64,000 nt of DNA from Zavarzinia marina (GTDB taxonomy: Bacteria > Pseudomonadota > Alphaproteobacteria > Zavarziniales > Zavarziniaceae). The DNA lies in contig NZ_JAKGSB010000002.1 of NCBI RefSeq assembly GCF_021568905.1, positions 186,001 to 250,000 on the forward strand, read 5' to 3'. Within the stretch, counting starts at the first letter, position 1; every line of letters begins with the position of its first letter. Made by a program: the position numbers and the translations under genes. The notes under the pieces are model-generated. The model made no database searches. It saw only the letters and a program-made list of their open reading frames with translations, and was not told where the DNA came from. Of the stretch, positions 8,788 through 17,851 are shown piece by piece.

Positions 8788-9564
8788 ATGAGCGCCTTCG
8801 ACTTCACCGGCCGCCATGTCGTGATCACCGGCGCGAGCATGGGCATCGGCTTTGCCGTCGCCCGCGCCTTCGCCGCGGCCGGCGCCGCCCTGACCATCCT
8901 GGCCGAGACGGAGGCGATCGAGGCGGCGGCGACGGCGCTGGTCGATGATTTCGGCCGCCCCGTCCGCGCCCTTCGCTGCGACATCGCCGACCGTGCCGCC
9001 GTCCATGACGCCATCGGCGCCCTGCCGGCGATCGACGTGCTGATCAACAACGCGGGCTATCAGCCGATGACGCCGCTGATCGGGGCGACGGACGCCAGCG
9101 ACGCCGATTTCGAGCGCTGCATCGCGGTCAATGTGCTCGGCACCTATCACGTCACGCGGGCCGCCCTGCCCCTAATGTCGCGGGGCGGGCGGATCATCGT
9201 CACCTCCTCGATCTGGGGCAAGACCGGGGCCGCCGGCTTTTCCGGCTATGCCGCCTCGAAACATGCGGTCGCCGGCTTCATGCGTTCGCTCGCCATGGAG
9301 CTGGGCCCGCTCGGCATCACGGTCAATGCCGTCTGCCCCGGCTGGGTCACGACCGAGGGCGCCATGTGGACCATCCGTGCGGAGGCGGCGGATCTGGGCA
9401 TGCCCGTGTCCGACCTGATCGCCCGCTATCTGGGCGACCAGCCGATCCCGGGCATGATGCCGCCCGACGCGGTGGCGCCGACCTATCTCTTCCTCGCGTC
9501 CGACGGCGCCGGCGACATCACCGGTCAGGCCTTCAACGTCGATCGCGGCAGTTTCATCGGCTGA
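8788..9564 (+). CDS. Short-chain dehydrogenase/reductase (SDR)
   Basis: A 258-residue classical SDR. The nucleotide-binding glycine motif TGASMGIG is at residues 14-21, NNAG follows near residue 88, the catalytic serine in VTSSIWG, and Tyr-x3-Lys in GYAASKHA. The acidic residue after beta-2 (LAETEA) points to NAD(H) rather than NADP(H). The C-terminal loop (ITGQAFNVDRG) is also typical. The start is 5 bp after the permease stop with a GAGAGAG ribosome site, so it is expressed with the transporter. It probably oxidises an alcohol or amino alcohol derived from the imported compound; the substrate is an inference. Confidence 0.92.
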   Translation: MSAFDFTGRHVVITGASMGIGFAVARAFAAAGAALTILAETEAIEAAATALVDDFGRPVRALRCDIADRAAVHDAIGALPAIDVLINNAGYQPMTPLIGATDASDADFERCIAVNVLGTYHVTRAALPLMSRGGRIIVTSSIWGKTGAAGFSGYAASKHAVAGFMRSLAMELGPLGITVNAVCPGWVTTEGAMWTIRAEAADLGMPVSDLIARYLGDQPIPGMMPPDAVAPTYLFLASDGAGDITGQAFNVDRGSFIG

Positions 9565-9574
9565 GGAGTTTCAG

Positions 9575-10471
9575 ATGATCGAGAACCCCGTGCCCTGGCC
9601 GAATGGCGCGCGCTGCGCCGTCGCCTATACCTTCGACATCGACACCGATGCCGGCCTGCATCTCGATCATCGGGACAAGGCGCCGGATCTCGTCACCACC
9701 AATTCCTGGCTGCGCTACGACGAGATCGCGGTGCCCCGCATCCTGCGCCTCTATCGCGACATGGGCCTGAAGCAGACCTTCTTCTATCCGGCCTGGTGCA
9801 TGGAGACCTACCCCCATCTGGTCGAGGCGATCCTGAAGGACGGTCACGAGATCGCCCACCACGGCTATATCCACGAGAATTACAATCAGATGCCCTTCGA
9901 CCAGCAGGAGGCATTCTTCGCCCGCGCGGTCGAGACCATCGAACGCATGACGGGCCGGAAGCCGCGCGGCTTCCGCGCGCCGATCTATAATTTCTCGCGC
10001 CATACCGCCGCCCTCCTGGTCAAATACGGCTTTCTCTATGACGCCACCCTGATGTCCGACGACGTGCCCCATATGGTCGACGCCGAGGGCGGCAGCTTCG
10101 TCGAAATCCCGTCGCACTGGTCGCTGGACGATTGGCCGCAATATGTCCACGAACCGAACTTCGCCTATATGATGACCGTGCGCGCCCCGGCCGAGGCGAC
10201 GGCCGTCTATATGGCGGATTTCGAGAGTGCGTGGCGCCACGGCGGCCTCTGGGTCGCTGTCTGGCATCCCTGGGTCAGCGGCCGTCCGGCCCGCATGGAT
10301 GCGATCGCCGCCATGATCGAGACCATGCGGGAAAAGGGCGACGTCTGGTTCGCCACCATGGAAGAGATCGCCGCCCATCTGAAGAAGGTGACGGCCGACG
10401 GCAGCTACAGCCCGCGCCGGGTGCGCCTGCCCTATTACGAGAACGGATTGCCCGCCAGCTACCTGCCCTGA
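9575..10471 (+). CDS. Polysaccharide deacetylase-fold amidohydrolase (PuuE/HpPgdA-like)
   Basis: A 298-residue NodB-fold hydrolase without a signal peptide. The motif-1 region is FDIDTDAGLH and the metal-binding His pair is DGHEIAHHGYIHE (residues about 88-100). GFRAPIYNFS (about 132-141) supplies the arginine/proline loop. Cytoplasmic members of this branch include the allantoinase PuuE and Helicobacter HpPgdA, which act on C-N bonds rather than long chitin. It is the last gene of the polyamine-type transport operon, 10 bp after the SDR, so it probably hydrolyses the imported or oxidised compound. The exact reaction is unknown. Confidence 0.87.
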   Translation: MIENPVPWPNGARCAVAYTFDIDTDAGLHLDHRDKAPDLVTTNSWLRYDEIAVPRILRLYRDMGLKQTFFYPAWCMETYPHLVEAILKDGHEIAHHGYIHENYNQMPFDQQEAFFARAVETIERMTGRKPRGFRAPIYNFSRHTAALLVKYGFLYDATLMSDDVPHMVDAEGGSFVEIPSHWSLDDWPQYVHEPNFAYMMTVRAPAEATAVYMADFESAWRHGGLWVAVWHPWVSGRPARMDAIAAMIETMREKGDVWFATMEEIAAHLKKVTADGSYSPRRVRLPYYENGLPASYLP

Positions 10472-10481
10472 GGTTCAAACG

Positions 10482-10514
10482 GTAACATTCTCCGTTGCGG
10501 GCGCGGAATGTTAC
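10482..10514. promoter_or_regulatory. Inverted repeat GTAACATTC-N15-GAATGTTAC
   Basis: A perfect 9-bp inverted repeat with a 15-bp spacer lies between the deacetylase stop and the PstB-like gene, 57 bp before that start codon. The arms are AT-rich and half-site centres are about 24 bp apart, which favours a dimer operator over a terminator. No regulator gene lies beside it. Confidence 0.5.
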
Positions 10515-10571
10515 AATTCAAAGTATGATCCGGCTCAATGACAGGGCGGGCGGAGCTGCGATCATGGGCCC

Positions 10572-11387
10572 ATGAACGCGATCGGACATGCCCCCACCAA
10601 ATTCGGCGACGCCCATCACCACGATGGCCTGCCGGTGAAACTCTCCGTGCGTGACGTCGATGCCTGGTATGGCGACAAGCAGGCGCTCTACGGCATCACG
10701 CTCGACATCCATGACCGGGAGACGACGGCCTTCATCGGCCCTTCCGGCTGCGGCAAGTCCACCTTGCTGCGCAGCTTCAACCGCATCAACGAAACCATCC
10801 CGGGCTTTCGCCTGACCGGCGAGATCGACCTCGACGGCAAGACCATCTTCGATCCCGAGATCGAGATCGACCGTTTCCGCGCCCGCTTCGGCTGGGTCGC
10901 CCAGGCACCCAATCCCTTCCCCTGGTCGATCCACGAGAATGTCGCCTATGGCGCCCGCATCCACGGTCTGGTCTTCGGCCATGCCGAGACCGAAGCCCAT
11001 GTCGAGCGCTGCCTCAAGCGCGCCAATCTGTGGGACGAGGTGAAGGACATCCTGCACGATCCCGGCACCAGCCTGTCGGGCGGCCAGCAGCAGCGCCTGT
11101 GCATCGCCCGCGCGCTGTCGACCGAGCCGGACGTCATCCTGATGGACGAGCCCTGTTCCGCCCTCGATCCCATCGCCACCGCCCATGTCGAGGAATTGAT
11201 GGAGGACCTGCGAAAGCATGTCGCCATCGTCATCATCACCCACAACCTGCAGCAGGCGGCGCGGGTGGCCCAGCGCACGGCCTATTTCCACCTCGGCGAG
11301 CTGATCGAGGTGGGCGATACGGAAGACATCTTCATCCGCCCGAAGACCGAGCTTTGCGCCGCCTATGTCACGGGGCGTTTCGGCTGA
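10572..11387 (+). CDS. Phosphate-type ABC transporter ATP-binding protein (PstB-like), orphan
   Basis: A 271-residue ATPase whose motifs match PstB closely: Walker A ([11 protein letters not shown]), the PstB-specific stretch [16 protein letters not shown], signature [15 protein letters not shown], and [20 protein letters not shown]. The Q-loop reads VAQ where PstB usually has VFQ; the glutamine itself is kept. The N-terminus has a histidine-rich lead-in (DAHHHDG) that is not family-typical. No pstS, pstC, pstA or phoU gene is near, so it either serves permeases encoded elsewhere or has another partner. Its stop TGA abuts the convergent rmuC stop in the hexamer TGATCA. Confidence 0.85.
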   Translation: MNAIGHAPTKFGDAHHHDGLPVKLSVRDVDAWYGDKQALYGITLDIHDRETTAFIGPSGCGKSTLLRSFNRINETIPGFRLTGEIDLDGKTIFDPEIEIDRFRARFGWVAQAPNPFPWSIHENVAYGARIHGLVFGHAETEAHVERCLKRANLWDEVKDILHDPGTSLSGGQQQRLCIARALSTEPDVILMDEPCSALDPIATAHVEELMEDLRKHVAIVIITHNLQQAARVAQRTAYFHLGELIEVGDTEDIFIRPKTELCAAYVTGRFG

Positions 11388-12737
11388 TCAGTCGCCGTCC
11401 GGCTCGATCGCCACTTCGACCATGGCGGGGGGCAGCGACTTGCTGGGTTTCACGCCCAGGGTTTTCAGCATCTCGGCCTGGCGGATGACGTTGCCCTTGT
11501 TGGTGCTGAGCTTCGCATAGGCGTCATCGTAGCTCTTCTGCGCCGAGCGGATACCGTTGCCGACCTTCTCGAGATCGGCGACGAAGCCGGCGAGACGGTC
11601 GTAGAGTTCGCCGCCGCGCCGGGCGATTTCCTGGGCATTGCGGCTCTGCGCTTCCTGGCGCCACAGATGGGCGACGGTGCGCACCACGAACAGCAGGGTC
11701 GAGGGGCTGACCAGCAGCACGCTCTTGTCCCAGGCCTCCATGAAAAGGTCGCGCTCGTGGGTGACCGCCAGCATGAAGGCGGGTTCGATCGGCACGAACA
11801 TCAGGACAAAGTCGAGGGATTTCAGGCCATAGAGATCCTGATAGTTCCGCGCCGACAGACCCTTGATGTGGTTGCGCACGGACTCGATGTGGCGCCGCGC
11901 CGCCGCTGCCCGCGCGTCCTCGCTCTCGGCCAGCGCGAATTCCTCGTAGGCGAGGAGAGAAACCTTGGCATCGACCACCAGGTTGCGCCCCTCGGGCAGC
12001 CGGATCACCACGTCGGGCTGGGCGCGGCTGCCGTCCTCCCGCGTGTGGCTTTCCTGGACATCGTATTCATGGCCCTTGCGCAGGCCGGACTGTTCCAGCA
12101 CCCGTTCCAGGATCAGCTCGCCCCAATTGCCCTGTGTCTTGCTGGATCCCTTGAGGGCCTGGGTCAGGTTCTTCGCCTCCTTGCTCAGGGACTGGTTCAA
12201 TTCCATGAGCTGGCGTACCTGTTCGGCCAGCGCGCTGCGATCCTTGCCCTCCTGCACGTAGACCTGCTCGACCTTGCCCTGGAATTCGTTGATGCGCAGC
12301 TTCAGGGGTTCCAGCAATTGCCCGAGGTTGGTCTGGTTCTGGTCGGTGAATTTCTTCGATTTCTCTTCCAGGATGTCGTTCGCCAGGGTCTTGAACTGGT
12401 TCGACAGGCTCTCCCGCGCCTCGCTCAGCAGGGCCAGCTTCTCCTGGGCCTGGGCCCGTTCGGCTTCGAGCCGGGCCTTCAGGTCGGCCAGCGCCGCCTT
12501 GTCGATCGCGGTTTGCGCCTGATGCTCGCGCAAGATCTCGCCGGTGCTGGCGAGATCCGCCAGCAGACCCGCCTTTTCGTCTGACAGGGCCCGTACCCGC
12601 TCGTCCAGGGTGGCGCGCTCGACCGCGCCCGCCGCCGCCGCCCGCGCCACGCCACCGCGCAGCGCCAGCCACGCCAGCAGGGCGCCGACCACGCCGCCGA
12701 TCGCCAGCCCCAACAGGATCGTCATATCACCTGGCAT
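11388..12737 (-). CDS. rmuC: DNA recombination protein RmuC
   Basis: A 449-residue protein. An N-terminal membrane helix (residues 5-27) is followed by a long coiled coil (about 35-150, rich in Glu, Ala, Leu and Arg) and then the RmuC nuclease-like domain (about 165-400; GSSKTQGNWGELILERVLEQSG and QPDVVIRLPEGRNLVVDAKVSL). The DAK motif is the conserved PD-(D/E)xK-like core. RmuC limits recombination at short inverted repeats, by genetics in E. coli. Start ATG is at 12737; ATG at 12725, behind an AGGTGAT, is equally possible. No operon partner is visible. Confidence 0.93.
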   Translation of the reverse strand: MPGDMTILLGLAIGGVVGALLAWLALRGGVARAAAAGAVERATLDERVRALSDEKAGLLADLASTGEILREHQAQTAIDKAALADLKARLEAERAQAQEKLALLSEARESLSNQFKTLANDILEEKSKKFTDQNQTNLGQLLEPLKLRINEFQGKVEQVYVQEGKDRSALAEQVRQLMELNQSLSKEAKNLTQALKGSSKTQGNWGELILERVLEQSGLRKGHEYDVQESHTREDGSRAQPDVVIRLPEGRNLVVDAKVSLLAYEEFALAESEDARAAAARRHIESVRNHIKGLSARNYQDLYGLKSLDFVLMFVPIEPAFMLAVTHERDLFMEAWDKSVLLVSPSTLLFVVRTVAHLWRQEAQSRNAQEIARRGGELYDRLAGFVADLEKVGNGIRSAQKSYDDAYAKLSTNKGNVIRQAEMLKTLGVKPSKSLPPAMVEVAIEPDGD

Positions 12738-12770
12738 TGCCTGTCTTCCCTAAGCCCGCCCCCCAGACTC

Positions 12771-12844
12771 GTCATCCCGGCGAAGGCCGGGATCTCCATC
12801 CGCTTCGAGCACTTTCGTCGAAGGGCCCCGGCCTACGCCGGGGC
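12771..12844. repeat. Two dispersed palindromic repeats (types A and B)
   Basis: Type A: ATCCCGGC-GAAG-GCCGGGAT at 12774-12793, preceded by GTC. Type B: GCCCCGGC-CTAC-GCCGGGGC at 12825-12844, followed by GACGCGTATG, which is repeated again at 12859-12868. Both are 8-bp stems with 4-nt loops and recur elsewhere in the window (A at 48532-48551, B at 36008-36027). They fill most of the 256-bp gap between rmuC and the permease gene. Confidence 0.75.
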
Positions 12845-12993
12845 GACGCGTATGGGACGACGCGTATGAGAGGCGCATCGCGCGATTCCGATTCCCCCGA
12901 GTCTAGCCCAGCCCCCCGCCCCCTGCATGAATTCCTCGCCTCGGGGCGGGCCGAGAGGTCAGGATGGTGAGGCTTTCGAATCGGGAAGGGATC

Positions 12994-14685
12994 ATGAGCG
13001 ACAGCGAGACGGCGCCGCCGGCCAAGGGCCTGGGGGTCTATTGGGAACGGCGCACGATCGTCATGCTGGCGCTGGGCTTTTCCGCCGGCCTGCCCAATCT
13101 GCTGGTGTTCGACACCTTGTCCGCCTGGCTCCGGGACGACGGCGTCTCGCTGTCGGTGATCGGCTTCTTCTCCCTGGCGACATTGGCCTATTCCGCCAAG
13201 TTCCTGTGGGCGCCGCTGGTCGATCGCTTCGACGTGCCGCTGCTGACGCGCCTGGTCGGGCATCGGCGCTCGTGGATGCTGGTGGCCCAGGTCGCCGTCT
13301 TCGCCGGGCTCTTGCTGATCGCCGGCGGCTCGCCCGCCGGCAATCTGGCGCTGACCGCCGCCTTCGCCGTCTTCGTCGGCTTTTCGGGCGCCACCCAGGA
13401 CATCGTGATCGACGCCTGGCGCATCGAGGCGGTGGACGACAGCCGTCAGGGCGCCATGGCCGCCGCCTATCAATGGGGCTATCGGATCGCCGGCCTCGTC
13501 GCCGGCGGCGCCTCCCTGGCGCTGGCCGAATGGGTGAACTGGAATTTCTCCTATGCCGCCATGGCCTTCCTGATGGCCGTCGGCATGGGCGCCGTGCTGC
13601 TGGCCCCGGCCGAAAAGGCCCGCCCCGTCCTCGCCCGGCGGCCCGGCCCGCCGCCGCGGCCCCTGGCGGAAGCGGCGGAATGGGGCGGACGGGCGCTGGT
13701 CCTGGCGATCGCGGCCCTGATCCTGGGCGCCGGGCTGTCGGGCAATCCCTTCACCCTGACGTGGCTGACGCTATCCGACGACGCGCTGGGCCTCGTGCCC
13801 CTGTGGCGGCAGGCGCCGGAGGGGGCTTTCCTGCAATTCGGCGCGGTCATCCTGGGGCTGTTGCTGCTGGTCGCCGCCTGCTGGCCGCTGCCCGGCCGGC
13901 GCACGCGCCCGGGGCTGGCGCTGGTCCAGGCCTTCGGCGCCCCGCTCGGCGCCTTCTTTCGCAGTTTCGGCGCGCTGGCGGTGCCGATCCTGGCCCTGAT
14001 CTGCGTCTATCGCCTGTCGGATTTCGTGCTGAACATCATGAACCCCTTCTACCTCGACCTCGGCTTTTCCAAGACCGAGGTGGCGGAGGTGCGAAAGCTC
14101 TTCGGCATGATCATGACCATGGCCGGGGTCTTTCTGGGGGGCTGGGCGGTGGCGCGGCTGGGCCTGTTGCGGGCCTTGATGATCGGCGCCTTCGCCGGCC
14201 CCGTCTCCAACCTCGCCTTCGCCTGGCTGGCCATGGAAGGGCCCTGGCTGCCGGCCCTCTTCGTCGCCATCGGCATCGACAATCTGGCGTCCGGCTTCTC
14301 GGGCACCTGCCTGATCGCCTATATGTCGGGCCTGACCTCGGCCGGTTTCACGGCCACCCAATATGCCTTGTTCTCGTCGCTCTATGCCCTGCCGGGCAAG
14401 CTGATCGCGTCCCAGTCGGGGCGCATCGTCGAGGGTGCGGCGCGGGCGGCGGCGGACGGCGGCGGCATGCCCGCCCTGTTCCTGCCCCTGTTCGACCGCC
14501 TGCCACCCCAGGCCTTCGCCGAGGGTGCGGCCAAAGTGGGGACATCGGCAGCGGCCCTCGGTGCTGGATATGTAACATTCTTCCTGTATTCGGTGGTGAT
14601 TGGACTCGTCGCCATCGCGCTCTGTGTCCTTGTGACCCGCCGCCAGGGTGCCGCGCATCATGGACGGACGTCCAAGGCCGTTTGA
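12994..14685 (+). CDS. AmpG-like muropeptide MFS permease
   Basis: A 563-residue membrane protein with at least 12-14 hydrophobic helices, longer than E. coli AmpG (about 490). The N-terminal pattern GFSAGLPNLLVFDTLSAWLRDDG, the LWAPLVDRF segment and HRRSWM loop are AmpG hallmarks, as are SGATQDIVIDAWRIE and FLGGWAVARLG. AmpG carries anhydro-muropeptides into the cytoplasm for wall recycling. ATG at 12994 has a GGGAAGGG ribosome site; an ATG at 12964 is weaker. No ampD, nagZ or beta-lactamase gene is near. I leave the symbol blank because the distance from characterised AmpG is not measurable here. Confidence 0.85.
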   Translation: MSDSETAPPAKGLGVYWERRTIVMLALGFSAGLPNLLVFDTLSAWLRDDGVSLSVIGFFSLATLAYSAKFLWAPLVDRFDVPLLTRLVGHRRSWMLVAQVAVFAGLLLIAGGSPAGNLALTAAFAVFVGFSGATQDIVIDAWRIEAVDDSRQGAMAAAYQWGYRIAGLVAGGASLALAEWVNWNFSYAAMAFLMAVGMGAVLLAPAEKARPVLARRPGPPPRPLAEAAEWGGRALVLAIAALILGAGLSGNPFTLTWLTLSDDALGLVPLWRQAPEGAFLQFGAVILGLLLLVAACWPLPGRRTRPGLALVQAFGAPLGAFFRSFGALAVPILALICVYRLSDFVLNIMNPFYLDLGFSKTEVAEVRKLFGMIMTMAGVFLGGWAVARLGLLRALMIGAFAGPVSNLAFAWLAMEGPWLPALFVAIGIDNLASGFSGTCLIAYMSGLTSAGFTATQYALFSSLYALPGKLIASQSGRIVEGAARAAADGGGMPALFLPLFDRLPPQAFAEGAAKVGTSAAALGAGYVTFFLYSVVIGLVAIALCVLVTRRQGAAHHGRTSKAV

Positions 14686-14847
14686 CCGGGACCGGTGGCG
14701 AGGGATAAGGTAAACCCGTGTTCGACATGGCGCCCGGCCAGGGGACGCGGTCCGCAAGGGCACATGTCGGGGACGAAATGCGGCCGTCCGGAAGACGCCC
14801 GACCGATAGGGGACGTCGTACCGGGGTGCACATGAAATAGGACGATC

Positions 14848-15693
14848 GTGGCCCTGAACAACGTGAAGACCGAGGACGCCTTGGACGAGGTGGCGCCTGC
14901 CCGACGCTCGGTCAATGTCGCCGACCTCGAAGTGCGCCTCGCCAAGGACGCGGCGGAACTGCTGGCCGCGCAACGCCTGCGCTATCGTGTCTTCTACGAC
15001 GAGATGGGCGCGACGCCGACACCCGAACTGGCGGCGGAACGGCGTGATTTCGACCGCTTCGATCCGATCTGCGACCATCTTCTGGTGCTGGACCACGGGG
15101 TCGCGGCCGGCGAGCCGGCGGTGGTCGGCACCTATCGTCTGCTGCGCGAGGACGTGGCGCGCGAGCACGGCGGCTTCTATTCCGCCAGCGAATTCGATCT
15201 CTCGGTCCTGGAGCGCCAGCGCCGGGCGGACGACAATTTCCTGGAACTCGGCCGCTCCTGCGTCGCCCCGGAATATCGCACCAATGCGGTCATCCAGCTT
15301 CTGTGGCGCGCCATCGCCGGCTATATCGTCGAGCACCGGATCAGCCTGATGTTCGGCTGCGGCAGCCTGCACGGCACCGACCCGGATGCCCTGGCGGTGC
15401 CGCTGTCCTATCTGCACCACAACCACATGGCCCCGCCGGAGCGGCGCGTGCGCGCCTTGCCGGAACGCTTCGTCTCGATGGACCGGCTGCCCAAGACGGC
15501 GATCAGCCCGCGCGATGGGCTCCGCACCCTGCCGCCCCTGATCAAGGGCTATCTGCGGCTCGGCGGCTATGTCGGCGAGGGGGCGGTGATCGATCCCGAA
15601 TTCAAGACCGTCGACTGCTTCATCATGGTGCCCTGCGACACCCTGACGGAGCGCTATATGGCACGCTACAACAAGGACGACGCGGGCGCCTGA
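14848..15693 (+). CDS. olsB: L-ornithine N-alpha-acyltransferase, OlsB-like (GNAT)
   Basis: A 281-residue GNAT-fold enzyme that resembles OlsB/hemolysin-type acyltransferases. Recognisable stretches are LAAQRLRYRVFYDEMGA (about 44-60), the DHLLVLD strand, VVGTYRLL, and FLELGRSCVAPEYR (about 135-148). OlsB transfers a 3-hydroxyacyl chain from ACP to ornithine, the first step of ornithine lipid synthesis, a phosphate-free membrane lipid. The GTG start at 14848 follows an AGGA. The second enzyme, OlsA, is not adjacent. The protein ends well beyond the core GNAT domain with an LPPLIKGYLRLGGYVGEGAVID tail, as expected. Confidence 0.85.
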   Translation: MALNNVKTEDALDEVAPARRSVNVADLEVRLAKDAAELLAAQRLRYRVFYDEMGATPTPELAAERRDFDRFDPICDHLLVLDHGVAAGEPAVVGTYRLLREDVAREHGGFYSASEFDLSVLERQRRADDNFLELGRSCVAPEYRTNAVIQLLWRAIAGYIVEHRISLMFGCGSLHGTDPDALAVPLSYLHHNHMAPPERRVRALPERFVSMDRLPKTAISPRDGLRTLPPLIKGYLRLGGYVGEGAVIDPEFKTVDCFIMVPCDTLTERYMARYNKDDAGA

Positions 15694-15723
15694 TCTTGCT
15701 CCCGTGATCCGCGCAAAGAAAAA

Positions 15724-15751
15724 GGGCGGCGGTGCCGAAGCACCACCGCCC
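15724..15751 (-). terminator. Rho-independent terminator of sodB
   Basis: On the minus strand GGGCGGTGGTGC and GCACCGCCGCCC pair across the loop TTCG, giving a C(UUCG)G tetraloop, then TTTTTCTTT. A 12-bp stem (one G-U) with a strong U-tract ends sodB transcripts. In the other direction the stem could end the olsB transcript, with only a weak U-run. Confidence 0.88.
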
Positions 15752-15770
15752 TCTTCGTTTCGGCCTTCGA

Positions 15771-16394
15771 TCAGGCGCCGGCGTCGAGGGTGGTGACCTC
15801 TTCCATGCGCTTCTCGACGAAGCTCCAGTCGACCAGGCTGTCGATGAAGGTCTCGGCGAAACCCTTACGGTTGTTGCGGTAGTCGATGTAATAGGCGTGC
15901 TCCCAGACGTCCATGACGGCGAGCGCGTCCTTGCCGGCGGTCAGCGGGGTCTCGGCATTGCCGGTGGTGGTGATGGCCAGCTTGTCGCCGTCCTTCACCA
16001 GCCACACCCAGCCCGAGCCGAACTGGCCCAGCGCCGCGGTCGTCCAGGCGCTCTTGAAGCCGGCGAAATCACCGAAGGAAGCGTCGATCAGCGACGACAG
16101 GGCCGCCGACGGCTTGGTCGAGCCCGGCACCGAGAGCGACAGCCAGTAGAGGGTGTGGTTGTAGTGCTGGCCGGCATTGTTGAAGAGCTTCTTGCCCGCC
16201 GGATCGGCGGCCGCGATCTTCACCACTTCCTCGACGGTCTTGCCCTGCAGGGCCGGGGTCGCCGCCACGATCTCGTTCGCGACGGTGATATAGGCCTGAT
16301 GGTGCTTGCCATGATGGTACGAGAAGCTCTCGGCCGACAGGGCGGGGGCGAGGGCGCTCGGATCGAATTTCAGTTCGGGAAGCTTGAAGGCCAT
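15771..16394 (-). CDS. sodB: Superoxide dismutase, Fe type
   Basis: A 207-residue cytoplasmic enzyme that converts superoxide to hydrogen peroxide and oxygen. Metal ligands are His27 (YHHGKHHQAY), His80 (NHTLYW), Asp162 and His166 (DVWEHAYYIDY). Gln76 in the NNAGQ segment before His80 is in the N-terminal part, the arrangement that favours iron over manganese. The loop AGQHYNHTLYW differs from the more usual AAQ-WNH-FYW. A monocistronic gene with its own UUCG terminator and a 150-bp upstream region shared with the flavoenzyme gene behind it on the same strand. Confidence 0.95.
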   Translation of the reverse strand: MAFKLPELKFDPSALAPALSAESFSYHHGKHHQAYITVANEIVAATPALQGKTVEEVVKIAAADPAGKKLFNNAGQHYNHTLYWLSLSVPGSTKPSAALSSLIDASFGDFAGFKSAWTTAALGQFGSGWVWLVKDGDKLAITTTGNAETPLTAGKDALAVMDVWEHAYYIDYRNNRKGFAETFIDSLVDWSFVEKRMEEVTTLDAGA

Positions 16395-16544
16395 ATCGCA
16401 ATCCTCAGGTGGTTGTGGTCCCCACGGGTGTCCGCGGATCGCGGCCGGCGGCGAATTGGAATCCTTCGCCGCTCGTCCGCAAGTGACTGATCATCCCCGC
16501 CAATCACATAGGACCTGCCACCGCCCGATGCCAGTCTTTTATTA

Positions 16545-17678
16545 TCACTGAAGCCATCCGGCGAGCGCATCCTCGGCCAGCGCGAAACCCGTGGACATGC
16601 CGGTACCGCTGGTCACCATGACCGCGCGCACGCCGGGCGCCGCGTCCTCGATCAGGGCCGCCGCCGTCGCCGAATGGGGATAGACGCCGAGCCAGCGTTC
16701 GACGACCCGGTCGCTGTGAAGGCGAAGGGCCCGGCGCGCGTGGCCGATCATGAGTTCGTCGACCGCGTCGGGGGCGAAGGGATCGGGCGTCGCCGCGTAA
16801 TGATGCGAATCGCCGACCACCAGGGAGCCGTCGGCGGATTGCACCACGATCAGATGGATGCCGTTCTCGAGGCTCGGCCCCTCTTCCGCCGCCAGCACCG
16901 CCTTCAGGTCCGCCGCCGCCGGCAGTTCCGAGAAGCCGAGATACCGCCCCAGCGACATGTCGTTCATGATCGAACCGGGCAACACCCAGCCGGCGCCCTG
17001 GGGCGCGAGGCGCAGCATGTGCAGCTTGCAGAGGTCGAGGCCGCGCTTCGCCCAGACCTCGGGATAGAGGCTCAGCAGGTCGCCGCCCGGGCAGACCACG
17101 GCCTGCCCCGCCTCGACGGTGCCGGACGTGGTCTTCACGCGCGGCAGCTCGATCTCCTTGACCAGGGTGTTGCGCAGGAAGGTGACGCCCTTCTCCCGCT
17201 CCAGCCAGGCGGCGAGCAGGGGAATGGCGTGGCGCGGCTCCACCCGCATCTCGTGCGGGCTCCACAGGCAGGCGGCGGCGTCCTCGTGACGCAGCAAGGG
17301 CAGACGCTCCGCCATCCGCGCCGGCGTCAGCATCTCGCAGCCCGGGCCCATTTCGGGATGGGCGACGAAGGCTTCGACCACGGCGGCGGCTTCCGGACGA
17401 TGGGCGATCACGGCGGTGCCCCGGTGGATCACCGGGATGCCGGCCCTGGGCGCCACCTCGGCCCAGATGTCGCGGCTGCGCCGGGCGCGGTTCCAGACCG
17501 TGCCGACCTGCTGGCCGGTCACGGTGACGAAGCCGAAATTGCGGATCGAGGCACTGTTGGCCTGGGCGTCCCGGTCGATGACCACCACGCGCTTGCCCGC
17601 CCGCGTGGCCGCCAGGGCATGGGCGAGGCCGACGATGCCGGCACCGACGACGGCGAGATCAAAAGGACCGGACGACAT
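16545..17678 (-). CDS. FAD-dependent oxidoreductase, D-amino-acid oxidase (DAO) fold
   Basis: A 377-residue flavoprotein. The N-terminal dinucleotide-binding motif is AVVGAGIVGLAHALAATRAG, followed by VVVIDRD, and the C-terminal FAD loop is VTSGTGMSTGFALAED. The overall pattern (SIRNFGFVTVTGQQ, LGVYPHS) is like the TIGR03364 subgroup, which is often found beside phosphonate degradation genes; this is from memory and not a search result. No phosphonate gene occurs in the window. It probably oxidises a secondary or primary amine to an imine with hydrogen peroxide formation. The substrate is unknown. Confidence 0.8.
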   Translation of the reverse strand: MSSGPFDLAVVGAGIVGLAHALAATRAGKRVVVIDRDAQANSASIRNFGFVTVTGQQVGTVWNRARRSRDIWAEVAPRAGIPVIHRGTAVIAHRPEAAAVVEAFVAHPEMGPGCEMLTPARMAERLPLLRHEDAAACLWSPHEMRVEPRHAIPLLAAWLEREKGVTFLRNTLVKEIELPRVKTTSGTVEAGQAVVCPGGDLLSLYPEVWAKRGLDLCKLHMLRLAPQGAGWVLPGSIMNDMSLGRYLGFSELPAAADLKAVLAAEEGPSLENGIHLIVVQSADGSLVVGDSHHYAATPDPFAPDAVDELMIGHARRALRLHSDRVVERWLGVYPHSATAAALIEDAAPGVRAVMVTSGTGMSTGFALAEDALAGWLQ

Positions 17679-17851
17679 TTGAGGGCTCCCTCGGCGACAC
17701 GCGATAGGCTAACGTCCGGATCGGTCACTTCCATGACGGAACCGGGCCCAGGCACGGCGGCATGCGGGCGATAGGGCGATCCGGGGGGATTCGCCGCGCC
17801 GCACCGCCACCACCCGGCGGGCGACCGACTTATGCTCCCGGGGGGAACGAG

